Shown: piece after piece, positions 55,273 through 64,000 of the stretch | Position numbering within the stretch: the stretch's first letter is position 1 | Layout: each line of letters opens with the position of its first letter | Origin: Humibacillus xanthopallidus | Lineage (GTDB): Bacteria; Actinomycetota; Actinomycetes; Actinomycetales; Dermatophilaceae | DNA: 64,000 nucleotides | Assembly (NCBI RefSeq): GCF_006716675.1 | Contig: NZ_VFPM01000002.1 | Span: 868,001-932,000, forward strand | Reading direction: 5' to 3' | The notes under the pieces: generated by a model | The model's input: only the letters and a program-made list of their open reading frames with translations | Databases searched by the model: none | What the model was told of the DNA's origin: nothing | Made by a program: the position numbers and the translations under genes

Positions 55273-56478
55273 ATGAGTGCTGACCGTCCCACCTCCGTGA
55301 TCGTCGCAGGAGCCAGGACCCCCATGGGGCGCCTGCTCGGCTCGCTCAAGGACTTCTCCGGAGCAGACCTCGGTGGCGTCGCCATCAAGGGTGCCCTCGA
55401 GAAGGCGGGCGTCGCTCCCGAGCAGGTCGACTACGTCATCATGGGCCAGGTGCTGCAAGCGGGTGCCGGCCAGATCCCGGCTCGCCAGGCCGCCCACGCC
55501 GCGGGCATCCCCATGACCGTGCCCGCCCTGACGATCAACAAGGTGTGCCTCTCGGGCATCAACGCGATCGCCATGGCCGACCAGCTCATCCGTGCCGGCG
55601 AGTTCGAGATCGTCGTGGCCGGAGGCCAGGAGTCGATGACCAACGCGCCGCACCTCATGACGAAGTCGCGTGAGGGCTACAAGTACGGCGACGTGACGAT
55701 GCGCGACCACATGGCCTTCGACGGGCTCTGGGACGCCTTCACCGACCAGGCGATGGGGCTGCTCACCGAGCAGGCCAACACCGGCGAGCAGGCCTTCACC
55801 CGCGAGGAGCAGGACGAGTTCTCGGCGCGCAGCCACCAGCTCGCGGCCAAGGCGTGGAAGGACGGCCTCTTCGACGACGAGGTCGTCTCGGTGAGCATCC
55901 CGCAGCGCAAGGGCGACCCGGTCGAGTTCAAGACCGACGAGGGCATCCGCGCCGACACGACGACGGCCTCGCTGGGCGCGCTCCGGCCGGCCTTCAGCAA
56001 GGACGGCACGATCACGGCCGGCTCGGCCTCGCAGATCTCCGACGGCGCCGCGGCGGTCGTCGTCATGAGCAAGGCCAAGGCCGAGGAGCTCGGCCTCACC
56101 TGGCTCGCCGAGATCGGCGCCCACGGCGTCGTCGCCGGGCCCGACTCGACGCTCCAGCAGCAGCCCGCCCGGGCCATCGCCCGGGCCTGCGAGCGCGAGG
56201 GCATCAGCCCCGCCGACCTCGACCTCGTCGAGATCAACGAGGCCTTCGCGGCCGTCGGCCTCGCCTCGGCCAAGGAGCTCGGCATCGACCTCGACAAGGT
56301 CAACGTCAACGGCGGCGCCATCGCCCTCGGCCACCCCATCGGCATGTCGGGCGCTCGCATCGCCCTGCACCTCGCCCTCGAGCTCAAGCGGCGCGGTGGC
56401 GGGGTCGGCGCCGCAGCCCTCTGCGGTGGTGGCGGTCAGGGTGACGCCCTCATCGTCCGCGTGCCGGCCTCGGCCTGA
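55273..56478 (+). CDS. Acetyl-CoA acetyltransferase (thiolase)
   Basis: This 401-residue thiolase condenses two acetyl-CoA into acetoacetyl-CoA. The nucleophilic Cys is in [10 protein letters not shown], and the catalytic His and second Cys are in [10 protein letters not shown] and [12 protein letters not shown] 55273 has AGAGG about 10 nt upstream; ATG 55249 is an in-frame alternative near a TACAGT -10 box (55227-55232). With the tandem dehydrogenase and Ccr it supplies the first steps of the ethylmalonyl-CoA pathway. meaB follows after 24 bp. Confidence 0.95.
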   Translation: MSADRPTSVIVAGARTPMGRLLGSLKDFSGADLGGVAIKGALEKAGVAPEQVDYVIMGQVLQAGAGQIPARQAAHAAGIPMTVPALTINKVCLSGINAIAMADQLIRAGEFEIVVAGGQESMTNAPHLMTKSREGYKYGDVTMRDHMAFDGLWDAFTDQAMGLLTEQANTGEQAFTREEQDEFSARSHQLAAKAWKDGLFDDEVVSVSIPQRKGDPVEFKTDEGIRADTTTASLGALRPAFSKDGTITAGSASQISDGAAAVVVMSKAKAEELGLTWLAEIGAHGVVAGPDSTLQQQPARAIARACEREGISPADLDLVEINEAFAAVGLASAKELGIDLDKVNVNGGAIALGHPIGMSGARIALHLALELKRRGGGVGAAALCGGGGQGDALIVRVPASA

Positions 56479-56502
56479 CCCTCGTCCGGCTGAGTTCGCT
56501 TG

Positions 56503-57465
56503 GTGCGCCGCGCAGTCGACGTCCCCGCCCTGGTCGAGTCGGCCCGGGCGGGGTCTCCGCGCGCCGTGGCGCGCCTCATCTCGCTCGTCGAGGACGGCCA
56601 CCCGGCCCTGCGTGAGGTGATGGCTGCACTGGCCCCGCACAGCGGGTCGGCCTACGTCATCGGGATCACCGGCTCGCCGGGTGTCGGCAAGTCGACCTCG
56701 ACGACAGCCCTCGTCGGGGCCTTCCGTGAGCGGGGCCTGCGCGTGGGGGTGCTCGCGGTCGACCCCAGCTCGCCCTTCTCGGGCGGCGCCCTCCTCGGCG
56801 ACCGGGTGCGCATGCAGGACCATGCCCTCGACCCCGAGGTCTACATCCGCTCGATGGCCTCGCGCGGCCACCTCGGCGGCCTGTCGTGGACGACCCCCCA
56901 GGCGATCCGGGTGCTCGACGCCGCAGGATGCGACGTCGTGCTCGTCGAGACCGTGGGCGTCGGGCAGTCCGAGGTCGAGATCGCCGGCCTCGCCGACACC
57001 TCGATCGTGCTGCTCGCGCCCGGCATGGGTGACGGCATCCAGGCCGCCAAGGCGGGCATCCTCGAGATCGGCGACGTCTTCGTCGTCAACAAGGCCGACC
57101 GTGACGGCGCCGACGCGACGGTGCGCGACCTGCGCCACATGATCTCGCTCGGCGACCGCACGGAGCCGGGGCTGTGGCGGCCTCCGGTCGTCAAGACCGT
57201 GGCCTCCCAGAAGCTCGGCCTCGACGAGGTGATGGAGGCGCTCGACAAGCACCGCGCGTTCATCGAGGAGAACGGCGAGCTCGTCCGCCGGCGTGAGCGA
57301 CGCGCTGCCGACGAGATCGAGTCGATCGCCTTGGCCGCCGTGCGTGCCCGCTTCGGTCACGTCGCGGGTCACGAGGGCCTCGGCGCGCTCGCGCGCCAGG
57401 TCGTCGCGGGTGAGATCGACCCGTATGCCGCGGCCGACCGGCTCGTCGACCGCCTCGAGGCCTGA
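56503..57465 (+). CDS. meaB: MeaB/ArgK-type GTPase, chaperone of B12-dependent mutases
   Basis: This 320-residue G3E-type GTPase protects and reloads acyl-CoA mutases with adenosylcobalamin. The P-loop is GITGSPGVGKSTSTTAL, with LAVDPSSPFSGGALLGDRVRM, VETVGVGQSEVEIA and the NKAD base-recognition motif. GTG 56503 is used; the TTG 56500 just before it is in frame, and neither has a good ribosome site. It is cotranscribed with the thiolase. The likely client is the ethylmalonyl-CoA mutase at 43925. Confidence 0.94.
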   Translation: MRRAVDVPALVESARAGSPRAVARLISLVEDGHPALREVMAALAPHSGSAYVIGITGSPGVGKSTSTTALVGAFRERGLRVGVLAVDPSSPFSGGALLGDRVRMQDHALDPEVYIRSMASRGHLGGLSWTTPQAIRVLDAAGCDVVLVETVGVGQSEVEIAGLADTSIVLLAPGMGDGIQAAKAGILEIGDVFVVNKADRDGADATVRDLRHMISLGDRTEPGLWRPPVVKTVASQKLGLDEVMEALDKHRAFIEENGELVRRRERRAADEIESIALAAVRARFGHVAGHEGLGALARQVVAGEIDPYAAADRLVDRLEA

Positions 57466-57537
57466 GCCTCCCCGCCGACCCACGGCCAGCGGGTAAATGC
57501 GTTGTCGTGACCGGCGCCCTGGTGTCACCGTCGAGTC

Positions 57538-58545
57538 ATGGACATCATCCCGCTCGACCGTGACGACGACGTCATGCTCAAGGAGGTCTTCGGGGTCGCC
57601 TGCCGCAGCGAGGCCGTCTCGCGCGTGCAACCGATCCAGCGCACCGAGGAGGAGTTCCTCAAGATGGTGCGCTTCGACTTCCCCGGCGAACGCGAGGAGG
57701 GGGCCGTCGCGATGGTCGACGGCTCGCCTGCGGGCTGGGCGCGCATCTTCTTCCCGGAGCGCGACAACCTCGACAAGTGCTGGACCCAGCTCGAGGTCGA
57801 CCCGCAGTACCGGAGGCAGGGGCTCGGCTCGGCCCTCGTGACCTGGACGGAGGAGCGCGCCCGCGCTGCCAAGCGCGACATGCTCCTCACCGAGGTGTTC
57901 GTGCCCGTCGGCGCCCGCGAGTCGCACGCCGACCGTGAGTTCGCCCTCCGCCGGGGGTATGCCGTGTCGAGCGTCGAGATCGTCCGCTCGCTCTCCCTGC
58001 CGGTCGACCGCGATGTCGCGACCCGGCACCGGGAGCGGGCCCACGAGGCCATGGGCGACGCCTACGAGCTCAGCGTGCACGTCAATGGCGTGCCGCAGGA
58101 GCTGCGACAGGGCGTCTGCGACGCGTCGAACCGGCTCATCCTCGACGCCCCCACGGGCGACGTGGAGTTCGAGCCGGAGTCGATGACCGTCGAGGACTAC
58201 CAGGTCATGCTCGACCAGCAGCGCGACGCGGGCCGCACCATCATCACGACGGTCGCCCTCCACCGCGAGACGGGGACGGTCGCCGCCTACACCGATCTCG
58301 TCATGCCGAGCGGGGACCCGCACATCGTCTTCCAGTGGGGCACCCTCGTGCTTCCCGAGCACCGCGGCCACCGCCTCGGCATGGCCGTGAAGATCGCCAA
58401 CCTCGACGAGCTCGCCCGCCTGGCGCCAGAGCGTCGCACGGTGCAGACGATGAACGACGAGCAGAACCCTTGGATGGTCGACATCAACAAGGCGCTCGGC
58501 TTCGAGGTCATCGAGGAAGCCCTGACGATGAAGACGGCGTTCTGA
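57538..58545 (+). CDS. Tandem GNAT-family N-acetyltransferase (mycothiol-synthase-like layout)
   Basis: This 335-residue protein has two GNAT domains (about 1-160 and 170-335). The acetyl-CoA-binding loop RRQGLGSAL is in the first domain (QLEVDPQYRRQGLGSALV). The second has LPEHRGHRLGMAVK and the substrate-loop ending VIEEALTMKTAF. The layout resembles mycothiol synthase and related tandem acetyltransferases, but the substrate is not fixed. CACCGT lies 6 nt before ATG 57538, a possible leaderless start. Confidence 0.87.
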   Translation: MDIIPLDRDDDVMLKEVFGVACRSEAVSRVQPIQRTEEEFLKMVRFDFPGEREEGAVAMVDGSPAGWARIFFPERDNLDKCWTQLEVDPQYRRQGLGSALVTWTEERARAAKRDMLLTEVFVPVGARESHADREFALRRGYAVSSVEIVRSLSLPVDRDVATRHRERAHEAMGDAYELSVHVNGVPQELRQGVCDASNRLILDAPTGDVEFEPESMTVEDYQVMLDQQRDAGRTIITTVALHRETGTVAAYTDLVMPSGDPHIVFQWGTLVLPEHRGHRLGMAVKIANLDELARLAPERRTVQTMNDEQNPWMVDINKALGFEVIEEALTMKTAF

Positions 58546-58642
58546 GGCCTCGCCCTGCGGGCGCCTCGGGCGCTCGCCCACCGGGCCACGACGCGTCCGG
58601 GGCGGCCGAGCGACGAGGGACGGGGCGGCATACGGTGGGCTC

Positions 58643-58966
58643 ATGCTGATCGCCTTCTCCGTCGCACCCACGGTCGCCGCCGATGACACGGGGTCGGTGA
58701 GCGACGCCGTGGCCCGTGCCATCCGTGTGGTGCGCGACTCCGGGCTGCCGCACCGCACCGACGCCATGTTCACGACGATCGAAGGGGAGTGGGACGAGTG
58801 CATGGCTGTCGTGAGGCAGTGCTGCGACGTCGTGGCCGAGAGCTCACCCCGTGTCGGGCTCGTGCTCAAGGCCGACATCCGGCCCGGTTTCACCGGAGAG
58901 CTCGATGCCAAGCTCGAGCGCCTCGAGGACGCCTTGGGCCGCCAGCAGGCTGACGGCGCCACCTGA
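58643..58966 (+). CDS. MTH1187/YkoF-like thiamine-binding family protein
   Basis: The 107-residue protein has the short ferredoxin-like pattern of the MTH1187 (DUF77) family: LIAFSVAPT, DAMFTTIEGEWDECMAVVRQC and VGLVLKADIRPG. Family members bind thiamine or related heterocycles and form tetramers; the role in vivo is unclear. TACGGT (58631-58636) gives a leaderless start at ATG 58643. That box overlaps a GTATGCCG-family copy. Confidence 0.88.
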   Translation: MLIAFSVAPTVAADDTGSVSDAVARAIRVVRDSGLPHRTDAMFTTIEGEWDECMAVVRQCCDVVAESSPRVGLVLKADIRPGFTGELDAKLERLEDALGRQQADGAT

Positions 58967-59187
58967 GCGACGCCGGCCGGCTGGGCTGCCGAACGTGAGC
59001 GGTCTGACACGTGGCGGCGCTGAGCGCGGCATTACCTCCCGGTTCGTCCGTTCTGTCGCCGGTGTTTCGGAGCAGAGCCGGCCTCTGACGATTGGGGAAG
59101 GCGGGCCCGTCGTGCGTATCGTGGTTGGCGGTTCGCCCTCTGACGATGGCGGGCCGACCCCCTGTGTCACCACGAAAGGCCTTCTTC

Positions 59188-60180
59188 ATGCCCCGCTCCG
59201 CGACCCGTCGACGCGCCCTTGCGGCCGCTCTGGCCTGTGCCGCGATGCTCAGCGCCTGCACCGGGAACGCCGACGACGGACCTGACGGCGGCGCTGCGAC
59301 CGCGACTCCCGTCGTGGCCCCGTCGGCTGCCGACACCTCCGCCCAGTCCGCGGTGAGCGCTGCGGTGGCCGCGTCGACCGATGTCACGGCCGCGGGCGCC
59401 GCGGCTCGCGCCAAGGCCTTCACCGGCGCAGCACTCGTGTCGGCGAACGCCGCCGCGAAGATGCTGCCCGGCCGCACGGCGGGAGAGAAGGCCGACGCTG
59501 CTCTGTCGACCGAGGGCGTCAAGGTGCTCGCCGTCTCGCGTGCCGGTGACGCGCCGGCCCAGATCCTCGCCCAGACGACGCTGAAGAAGACCGGCGCGCC
59601 CGTGCTCGTCCTGCTGACTGCCCAGACCCCGGCCGGCCCCTACCAGGTTGCCGCGCTCACCCCGGTCCTGCCGAGCGCGAAGATCGACCCGTTCGACCCC
59701 ACGGTCGACGGCTCGCCGGCCATCGGCGACGGCAAGGGCCTGGCCGCCGCGCCCGACGACGTCGTGGCCTCCTTCGCCGACTCCGTGCGCTTCCCCGGCC
59801 CGGTGACCTCCAAGCTCCTCTCGGTCGACCCGCTCACCGAGCAGCTGCGGCAGTCGGCGCGAGCCCAGTCGCAGGCGCTCAACAACCAGGGCACCTTCAC
59901 CCAGAGCTGGACCCCCAAGGACGTCATCGGCGGGGTCCGCCTCAAGGACGGCAAGGGCGCCATCGTCTTCGCCCACCTCGAGCGCCACGACGCGATCGCG
60001 ATGCGGACCCCGCAGAAGCTCACTCCCGACAAGGAGCTGACCCTGCTGACCGGCATCAAGCAGATCACGTCCGAGGCCAAGCTCACGTCTAACGAGATCA
60101 TCGCGATCGTCATCCCGGCGAGCGGCCAGTCCCACGTGGTGGCTGCCTCGGACCAGATCGTCGCCGGCTCGGGTCGGTGA
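59188..60180 (+). CDS. Secreted lipoprotein of unknown function
   Basis: This 330-residue protein begins with a signal peptide (MPRSATRRRALAAALACAAML) and a lipobox LSAC, so it should be lipidated and anchored outside the membrane. Most of the mature part is Ala-rich. It closes with a conserved-looking region (about 230-328: WTPKDVIGGVRLKDGKGAIV; LTLLTGIKQITSEAKLTSNE). I do not recognise the family. ATG 59188 follows GAAAGG. The 221-bp upstream gap has a weak -10-like TATCGT near 59117. The thioredoxin-fold gene follows after 14 bp. Confidence 0.8.
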   Translation: MPRSATRRRALAAALACAAMLSACTGNADDGPDGGAATATPVVAPSAADTSAQSAVSAAVAASTDVTAAGAAARAKAFTGAALVSANAAAKMLPGRTAGEKADAALSTEGVKVLAVSRAGDAPAQILAQTTLKKTGAPVLVLLTAQTPAGPYQVAALTPVLPSAKIDPFDPTVDGSPAIGDGKGLAAAPDDVVASFADSVRFPGPVTSKLLSVDPLTEQLRQSARAQSQALNNQGTFTQSWTPKDVIGGVRLKDGKGAIVFAHLERHDAIAMRTPQKLTPDKELTLLTGIKQITSEAKLTSNEIIAIVIPASGQSHVVAASDQIVAGSGR

Positions 60181-60194
60181 GGCAGGATTGACCT

Positions 60195-61142
60195 ATGAGT
60201 CACCAGCCATTCACCGCAGCGGCGCTGCGCGGTGCCGTCGACCTGTCCTCGCTCAAGCGGCCGGCCCCGCCGGCTGGCCCCGCATCCAGCGCGGACGCCA
60301 CCTCGACGGCCGGTGCGTCCGGCGTCGTCATCGAGGGTACTGACGCCTCGATCGGCGAGCTCGTCGGGCCCACGGTGCCCTATCCCGTCGTCATGGTGCT
60401 GTGGTCGCCCAGGCTCAAGGAGTCAGCGGACTTCGTGGCCACCTTCGGCGCCGTCGCGAGGCGGTATGCCGGCCGCTTCCAGCTCGTGACCGTCAACGTC
60501 GACGCCAACCCCGCCATCCTGCAGGCGTTCCAGGTGCAGGCGGTGCCGGTGAGCTTCGCGTTCCTCCAGGGCCAGCCGGTGCCGCTCTTCGAGGGCGTGC
60601 AGCCCGAGGCCCAGATCACCGGTGTCATCGACCAGGTGCTCGCGCTCGCCGCACAGCACGGGGTCACGGGCACCGTCGCCGGCGCCGATGCTGCTGGGGC
60701 CGCGCCGGAGGCTGCCGAGGAGCCGCCGCTGCCGCCGCTCCACCAGCAGGCCTTCGACGCGATCGAGGCCGGTGACCTCGACGCGGCGGCTGCCGCCTAT
60801 CGCGAGGCGCTCGCGCAGAGCCCGGCCGACACCGACGCCAAGCTCGGTCTGGCGCAGGTCGGCCTCCTGCAGCGCACGGCCGGAGTCGACCTGCAGGCTG
60901 CCCGCGCGGCCGCGGCGGCCGATCCCGCCGACGTCGACGCGCAGATCGTCGTCGCCGACCTCGACCTGCTCGGTGGCCATGTCGAGGACGCCTTCGTGCG
61001 CCTCATCGACACCGTGCGGATCACGGCCGACGCCGACCGCAACAAGGCCCGCGAGCACCTCGTCGAGCTCTTCGAGGTCATCGGCACCGGGGACGAGCGC
61101 GTCGCCAAGGCCCGCAAGTCCCTCATGAGCGCCCTCTTCTGA
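60195..61142 (+). CDS. Thioredoxin-fold/TPR protein of the CnoX (YbbN) type
   Basis: This 315-residue protein has a thioredoxin fold (about 45-155) followed by TPR-like helices (about 180-315). The redox CxxC is absent: the active-site position reads SPRLKES. CnoX-type proteins act as holdases for unfolded clients, with or without cysteines. The C-terminal repeats (AFDAIEAGDLDAAAAAYREALAQ) fit this. CAGGAT 6 nt before ATG 60195 may be a -10, giving a leaderless start. An Ala/Glu linker lies about 155-180. Confidence 0.88.
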   Translation: MSHQPFTAAALRGAVDLSSLKRPAPPAGPASSADATSTAGASGVVIEGTDASIGELVGPTVPYPVVMVLWSPRLKESADFVATFGAVARRYAGRFQLVTVNVDANPAILQAFQVQAVPVSFAFLQGQPVPLFEGVQPEAQITGVIDQVLALAAQHGVTGTVAGADAAGAAPEAAEEPPLPPLHQQAFDAIEAGDLDAAAAAYREALAQSPADTDAKLGLAQVGLLQRTAGVDLQAARAAAAADPADVDAQIVVADLDLLGGHVEDAFVRLIDTVRITADADRNKAREHLVELFEVIGTGDERVAKARKSLMSALF

Positions 61143-61183
61143 TCGAGAGAGCACTCCGTCGGCTTCCGTAGGCCGAACCCTGA

Positions 61184-61321
61184 CAATCGAAAGAGCAGTT
61201 CGTCGCCGCCGAGCGGGCCCGCGCGGGCCCAGGAAGGGCGACGAACTGCTCTTTCGATTGCCGCTCGGGGGCGGCGCTGCGTGCGCGACGAACTGCCGTG
61301 CCCGACGAACTGCTCTTTCGA
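61184..61321. repeat. Long inverted repeat with extra half-copies
   Basis: A perfect 24-bp inverted repeat (61184-61207 and 61237-61260) is centred on a GGGCCC-GCGC-GGGCCC palindrome. Two more direct copies of the right arm follow: CGACGAACTGC at 61286-61296 and a 19-bp stretch at 61303-61321. The AACTGCTC core is shared with the hairpin at 41217. It lies between convergent genes, so it may also terminate both. Confidence 0.88.
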
Positions 61322-61331
61322 GTGGCGGGGC

Positions 61332-61820
61332 TCAGGGCTGGTCTGCAGTGACGACGAGGGCCTCGGGGAGGCGCGAGAGCACGTCGACCGCCACGTCGTC
61401 CACGGGGCCCGGCGCGCCGACCCAGAGGCCCCACCGGGGGGTCGTCGGGTCGACGCCCGAGCCGATGACGACGAGGTGCACGGGCTCGGGGGCGACGAGG
61501 TCGAGAAGGTCCTCGAGACGGTCACCCAGAGCGTCCTCGACGAGCACGGCGTCATAGCCCTCGAGCTGGTGCGTCTCGGCGACCGCGAGCGCCGCCGACC
61601 AGCGCAGCAGGCGGTCGCGCAGCTGCGCGGAGGAGGGCGCGCCCGTCCACGGCTCGAGCGGCCCCAGCCGGACCAGCCGCTCGAGCGCCTCCCCGTCGAC
61701 CACGACCGCGCGGCCGAGCCGACGGGTCAGCGCCGTGGCGAGTGCCCGCCGCTGGTCCGGATCGGTCCCCGTGACGAGGAAGAGACGCCCGCGGTCCGAG
61801 TCAGGGGCGCCGTCGCTCAT
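61332..61820 (-). CDS. Small P-loop-like protein, degenerate
   Basis: This 162-residue protein starts [44 protein letters not shown] stands where a Walker A would be, but the GK[ST] is missing, so ATP binding in the usual way is doubtful. It resembles small kinase-like proteins; no family is certain. ATG 61820 overlaps the pgm stop (ATGA on the minus strand), so it is the last gene of a glgB-pgm operon. Confidence 0.65.
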   Translation of the reverse strand: MSDGAPDSDRGRLFLVTGTDPDQRRALATALTRRLGRAVVVDGEALERLVRLGPLEPWTGAPSSAQLRDRLLRWSAALAVAETHQLEGYDAVLVEDALGDRLEDLLDLVAPEPVHLVVIGSGVDPTTPRWGLWVGAPGPVDDVAVDVLSRLPEALVVTADQP

Positions 61821-63463
61821 CCCCCGAGGGCCGCGCTGACGACGTCCTTTGCCTCGGCCTGCACCCGGGCGAGGTGCTCTGGCCCCTGGAACGACTCGGC
61901 GTAGATCTTGTAGACGTCCTCCGTGCCGGAGGGTCGGGCCGCGAACCACGCGCTCTCGGTCGTCACCTTGAGCCCGCCGATCTTGGCGCCGTTGCCGGGC
62001 GCCTCGGTCAACTTGCCCGTGATCGCCTCTCCCGCAAGGGTTTCGGCGGTGACATCGCTGGGGGAGAGGGCGCCGAGCTTGGCCTTCTCCTCGCGCGACG
62101 CTGCCGCGTCGATGCGGGCGTATGCCGGGTCGCCGTGTCGGGCGGTCAGCTCGGCGTAGTGCTGGCTGGGGGTCTTGCCCGTCGTGGCAAGGATCTCCGA
62201 CGCCAGCAGCGCGAGCAGGATGCCGTCCTTGTCGGTGGACCAGACCGAGCCGTCGAAGCGCAGGAAGCTCGCGCCGGCCGACTCCTCACCGCCGAATCCC
62301 ACACTGCCGTCGAGCAGTCCGGGCACGAACCACTTGAAGCCCACCGGCACCTCGAGGAGCGTGCGGCCGAGGTCGGAGGCCACCCGGTCGATCATCGACG
62401 ACGACACGAGGGTCTTGCCGATCGCCGTGCTCGCGGGCCAGTCCGGGCGTGCGCCGCCGTAGAGGTACTGGATCGCGACCGCGAGGTAGTGGTTGGGGTT
62501 CATCAGCCCGGCGTCCGGGGTGACGATGCCGTGCCGGTCGGCGTCGGCGTCGTTGCCCGTCGAGATGTCGTAGGCGTCCTTGTTGCGGATGAGCGAGGCC
62601 ATCGCCGAGGGGGAGGAGCAGTCCATCCGGATCTTGCCGTCCCAGTCGAGCGTCATGAAGGCCCACTGGGGGTCGACCCGCGGGTTGACGACCGTGAGGT
62701 CGAGGCCGTGGCGCTCGCCGATCTCGCCCCAGTACGCGACCGAGGCCCCGCCGAGCGGGTCGGCGCCGATGCGCACCCCGGCGTCGCGGATGCGTGCGAG
62801 GTCGACGACGCCCACGAGGTCATCGACGTAGGTGCCCATGAAGTCGTAGGAGCCGGCGTCGGCGCGGGCCCGCTCGAAGGAGACCCGCCGCACGTCCGTG
62901 AGCCCGCCACGGATGAGGTCGTTGGCCCGCTTCGCGATGACCGACGTCGCATCGGTGTCGGCGGGTCCGCCGTGCGGGGGGTTGTACTTGAACCCGCCGT
63001 CGGCGGGCGGGTTGTGCGACGGCGTCACGACGATGCCGTCCGCGAGACCGGCTGCACCAGAAGGCTTTCCGCGGTTGGCCCGCAGGATGGCGTGCGAGAC
63101 CGCAGGCGTGGGCGTGAAGCCGTCTCGGTCGTCGACGAGCACCTGCACACCGTTCGCGACGAGCACCTCGAGAGCCGAGCGCCATGCCGGCTCGGAGAGC
63201 CCGTGCGTGTCACGACCGATGAAGAGCGGCCCGTCGAAGCCCTGCGAGACGCGGTAGTCGACGATGGCCTGCGTCGTCGCGAGGATGTGGTCCTCGTTGA
63301 ACGCGGTGCGCAGGCTCGACCCGCGGTGTCCCGAGGTGCCGAAGGCGACCTGTTGGTCGGGGTCGTCGACGTCGGGGTGCCGGTCGTAGTAGGCACCGAT
63401 GAGGGCGTCGACGTCGACGAGGTCCTCGGCCTGGGCCTGCTGACCGGCGCGCGGGTGGGTCAT
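61817..63463 (-). CDS. pgm: Phosphoglucomutase (alpha-D-glucose phosphate-specific)
   Basis: This 548-residue enzyme interconverts glucose-1-phosphate and glucose-6-phosphate, feeding or draining glycogen. The phosphoserine loop [13 protein letters not shown] is clear, as are the metal-binding DADADRHG, the sugar-binding GGEESAG and the phosphate-binding [10 protein letters not shown]. Residues AFGTSGHRG mark the N-terminus. ATG 63463 follows GGAGA. It overlaps the glgB stop by ATGA, so the two are translated together. Confidence 0.96.
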   Translation of the reverse strand: MTHPRAGQQAQAEDLVDVDALIGAYYDRHPDVDDPDQQVAFGTSGHRGSSLRTAFNEDHILATTQAIVDYRVSQGFDGPLFIGRDTHGLSEPAWRSALEVLVANGVQVLVDDRDGFTPTPAVSHAILRANRGKPSGAAGLADGIVVTPSHNPPADGGFKYNPPHGGPADTDATSVIAKRANDLIRGGLTDVRRVSFERARADAGSYDFMGTYVDDLVGVVDLARIRDAGVRIGADPLGGASVAYWGEIGERHGLDLTVVNPRVDPQWAFMTLDWDGKIRMDCSSPSAMASLIRNKDAYDISTGNDADADRHGIVTPDAGLMNPNHYLAVAIQYLYGGARPDWPASTAIGKTLVSSSMIDRVASDLGRTLLEVPVGFKWFVPGLLDGSVGFGGEESAGASFLRFDGSVWSTDKDGILLALLASEILATTGKTPSQHYAELTARHGDPAYARIDAAASREEKAKLGALSPSDVTAETLAGEAITGKLTEAPGNGAKIGGLKVTTESAWFAARPSGTEDVYKIYAESFQGPEHLARVQAEAKDVVSAALGG

Positions 63464-64000
63464 GACTGGTCTCCGTTCGTGGTCGTGGCGTGGTCGGGCA
63501 CGTGGTCGGACGCAAGGCCGGACGAGGCGTCGGCGGCGATGGCCGCCGGGCTGGGCTCGTCGAGCGGCACGAGCCAGACGGTCGACAGGCGCGGCACCGT
63601 CAGGTCGGCGGCATACGGCTGCTGGTGCCAGGCCTCCTGCCGGGCCTCGACGACGATGCCGGCGCTGCTGGGAGCGTCGGGGTGGTAGCCGGCGGTGTCG
63701 AGCACGACCGTCCACCGCCCGCCGCGCGGGAGCCCGATGCGGTAGGACTGCTGCGTCTCACCGCTGAAGTTCATGACGCAGGCCACGACCGGGGCATCGG
63801 TCGCTCGGTCGCCCCGCCCGAAGCGCAACCACGAGAAGGTGTTGTGGTCGGCGTCGTCGGCCTCGAGCCACTCGAAGCCCGAGCGGTCGGCGTCGAGCTC
63901 CCACAGCGCCGTGTTGCCCCGGTAGATCGCGTTGAGGTCCTTGACGAGGTTGTGCACCCGGTAGTGCAGCGGCTGCTCGAGCAGCCACCAGTCGAGGCTG
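63460..64000 (-). CDS. glgB: 1,4-alpha-glucan branching enzyme (partial, N-terminus off the window)
   Basis: Only the last 178 residues lie in the window. They match the GlgB C-terminal end: [57 protein letters not shown] and [11 protein letters not shown]. The enzyme adds alpha-1,6 branches to glycogen in the cytoplasm. The extension after about residue 150 of this part is short and of no known function. The gene is followed by pgm with a 4-nt overlap. Confidence 0.93.
   Translation of the reverse strand, partial: SLDWWLLEQPLHYRVHNLVKDLNAIYRGNTALWELDADRSGFEWLEADDADHNTFSWLRFGRGDRATDAPVVACVMNFSGETQQSYRIGLPRGGRWTVVLDTAGYHPDAPSSAGIVVEARQEAWHQQPYAADLTVPRLSTVWLVPLDEPSPAAIAADASSGLASDHVPDHATTTNGDQS

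Noticed and set aside
55234..59010. Very long open frame on the minus strand
   Set aside because: It runs antisense to the thiolase, meaB and GNAT genes; long shadow frames are expected at this GC content, and the translation (rich in Arg, Asp and Glu, no motifs) does not look like protein.

Overview
This window is high-GC (about 70% or more, judged by eye) actinobacterial chromosome, most likely from the Micrococcales and possibly Intrasporangiaceae-like. Supporting signs are GC-rich third codon positions, frequent GTG starts, many leaderless starts (a TANNNT -10 box 6-8 nt before ATG/GTG), and the conserved order lysA-hom-thrC-thrB-rho-rpmE-prfA-prmC-tsaC-glyA-wecA-atp genes-DUF2550-murA. 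The genus is inference. I see no insertion sequence, prophage, rRNA or CRISPR array. One tRNA (Arg, anticodon CCG) is present, and no gene-free stretch exceeds 300 bp.

Layout. 1-5.7 kb: the start of an ABC ATPase gene, two CNNM/CorC-type membrane proteins, an ASCH-domain protein, a patatin-like lipase and an acyltransferase. 5.8-12.0 kb: a GntR regulator followed by two cysteine hydrolases, a permease, an AtzH-like protein and allophanate hydrolase. This reads as a complete uptake and degradation cassette for biuret (perhaps also triuret) as nitrogen source. 12.2-21.3 kb: tRNA-Arg, a potassium channel, an ArgS-like protein without a catalytic core, then lysA, hom, thrC, thrB and rho, the last with a long Gln-rich repeat. 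21.5-28.4 kb: an endonuclease-like gene between two related hairpins, then rpmE, prfA, prmC, tsaC, glyA and wecA. 28.4-41.2 kb: the ATP synthase genes. atpC and DUF2550 are separated from atpD by a GT-C-like membrane protein, an NDH-2 and an opposite-strand gene. 41.3-57.5 kb: cobalamin adenosyltransferase, murA (Cys-to-Asp active site), a STAS protein, and most of the front half of the ethylmalonyl-CoA pathway (ethylmalonyl-CoA mutase, 3-hydroxybutyryl-CoA dehydrogenase, Ccr, epimerase, thiolase, MeaB). NucS, a TetR/dehydrogenase pair and a Fic protein are interspersed. 57.5-64 kb: a tandem GNAT protein, an MTH1187-type protein, a lipoprotein, a thioredoxin-fold/TPR protein, and a glgB-pgm-NTPase-like operon on the minus strand.

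How the genes work together. The biuret cassette supplies ammonia. The lysA-thrB run makes aspartate-family amino acids. The ATP synthase block sits with a respiratory NADH dehydrogenase. The adenosyltransferase, ethylmalonyl-CoA mutase, epimerase and MeaB form a B12-dependent carbon-assimilation set fed by thiolase, dehydrogenase and Ccr.

The most unusual signal is not a gene. The 8-mer GTATGCCG (or CGGCATAC) occurs 42 times in 64 kb; about two are expected from base composition. It is concentrated in intergenic DNA, forms arms of terminator-like hairpins, and imposes rare codons when inside genes. This resembles the layout of DNA-uptake sequences in other bacteria.
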